Positions 22,089 through 22,138 of a DNA stretch of 22,138 bases are shown one piece after another (position 1 is the stretch's first letter; each line of letters opens with the position of its first letter). The notes under the pieces are model-generated. The model was not told the DNA's origin. It did no database searches and saw only the letters and a program-made list of their open reading frames with translations. The stretch is taken from positions 1-22,138 of the forward strand of contig JAHHQS010000058.1 of NCBI GenBank assembly GCA_020026285.1, in the 5' to 3' direction. Both the position numbers and the translations under genes were made by a program. This DNA comes from Parabacteroides sp. (GTDB lineage Bacteria > Bacteroidota > Bacteroidia > Bacteroidales > Tannerellaceae).

Positions 22089-22138
22089 CCTTAATTCCGC
22101 AACACTTTTTTATGAACTAATTTTAAAGCACTGAGTGA
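22089..22138. repeat. Right copy of the perfect 50-bp terminal inverted repeat
   Basis: This is the exact reverse complement of positions 2-51. The inner boundary is sharp: AACTTTAT precedes it here, and TATATTAA follows the left copy. Both ends therefore enter the same repeated sequence in opposite orientations. Confidence 0.9.

Noticed and set aside
1..22138. The whole window as one transposon bounded by 50-bp inverted repeats
   Set aside because: It contains core genes (purD, cysE, the rRNA methyltransferase) and no transposase or integrase. Two separate IS copies at the ends are more likely.

Overview
The window looks like a chromosomal segment of a gut Bacteroidales bacterium, most likely Bacteroides or Parabacteroides. 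The reasons are a SusC/SusD pair, a GH33 sialidase with Asp boxes, repeated TAnnTTTG promoter boxes of the Bacteroidetes type, weak Shine-Dalgarno sequences and moderate-to-low GC. I could not decide the species.

Layout. (a) Positions 2-51 and 22089-22138 are an exact 50-bp inverted repeat, so both ends stop in the same repeated sequence. This is probably an insertion-sequence end that bounds the assembly. (b) 166-4890 is a susC-susD outer-membrane uptake pair ending in two tandem terminators. (c) 5099-6739 is a convergent exo-sialidase gene (nanH), separated from susD by a 22-bp-period array of GAAAC/GTTTC palindromes. (d) 6740-7149 has no protein gene, but holds a candidate minus-strand small RNA with its own promoter and intrinsic terminator. 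(e) 7150-13529 is a co-directional run: a small lipoprotein with collagen-like triplets, serine acetyltransferase, a THUMP RNA methyltransferase, a dipeptidyl-peptidase-IV-like S9 peptidase and purD. It ends in a strong terminator. (f) 13594-17414 on the minus strand is a histidine kinase/response regulator pair, then a Tat-exported metallophosphoesterase and a small PH-like membrane protein.

(g) 17415-21821 is the accessory-looking part. It has a 42-bp tandem repeat array, a tightly overlapping three-gene operon (membrane protein, ECF sigma factor, candidate membrane regulator), a HigBA-type toxin-antitoxin module whose toxin carries a one-base frameshift, and a secreted TPR protein. A composite hairpin follows that looks like a terminator with a mini-element in its loop. 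(h) A strong promoter with a 168-nt leader then drives a 60-aa membrane peptide next to the right-hand repeat.

The core genes are ordinary housekeeping and glycan-use genes. The items most worth checking are the candidate sRNA, the repeat families (22-bp palindromes, 42-bp units and a 19-bp dispersed motif that brackets the sigma/toxin block), the broken toxin with an intact antitoxin, the GTGA-coupled sigma operon and the nested hairpin. I see no clear new defence or biosynthetic system.
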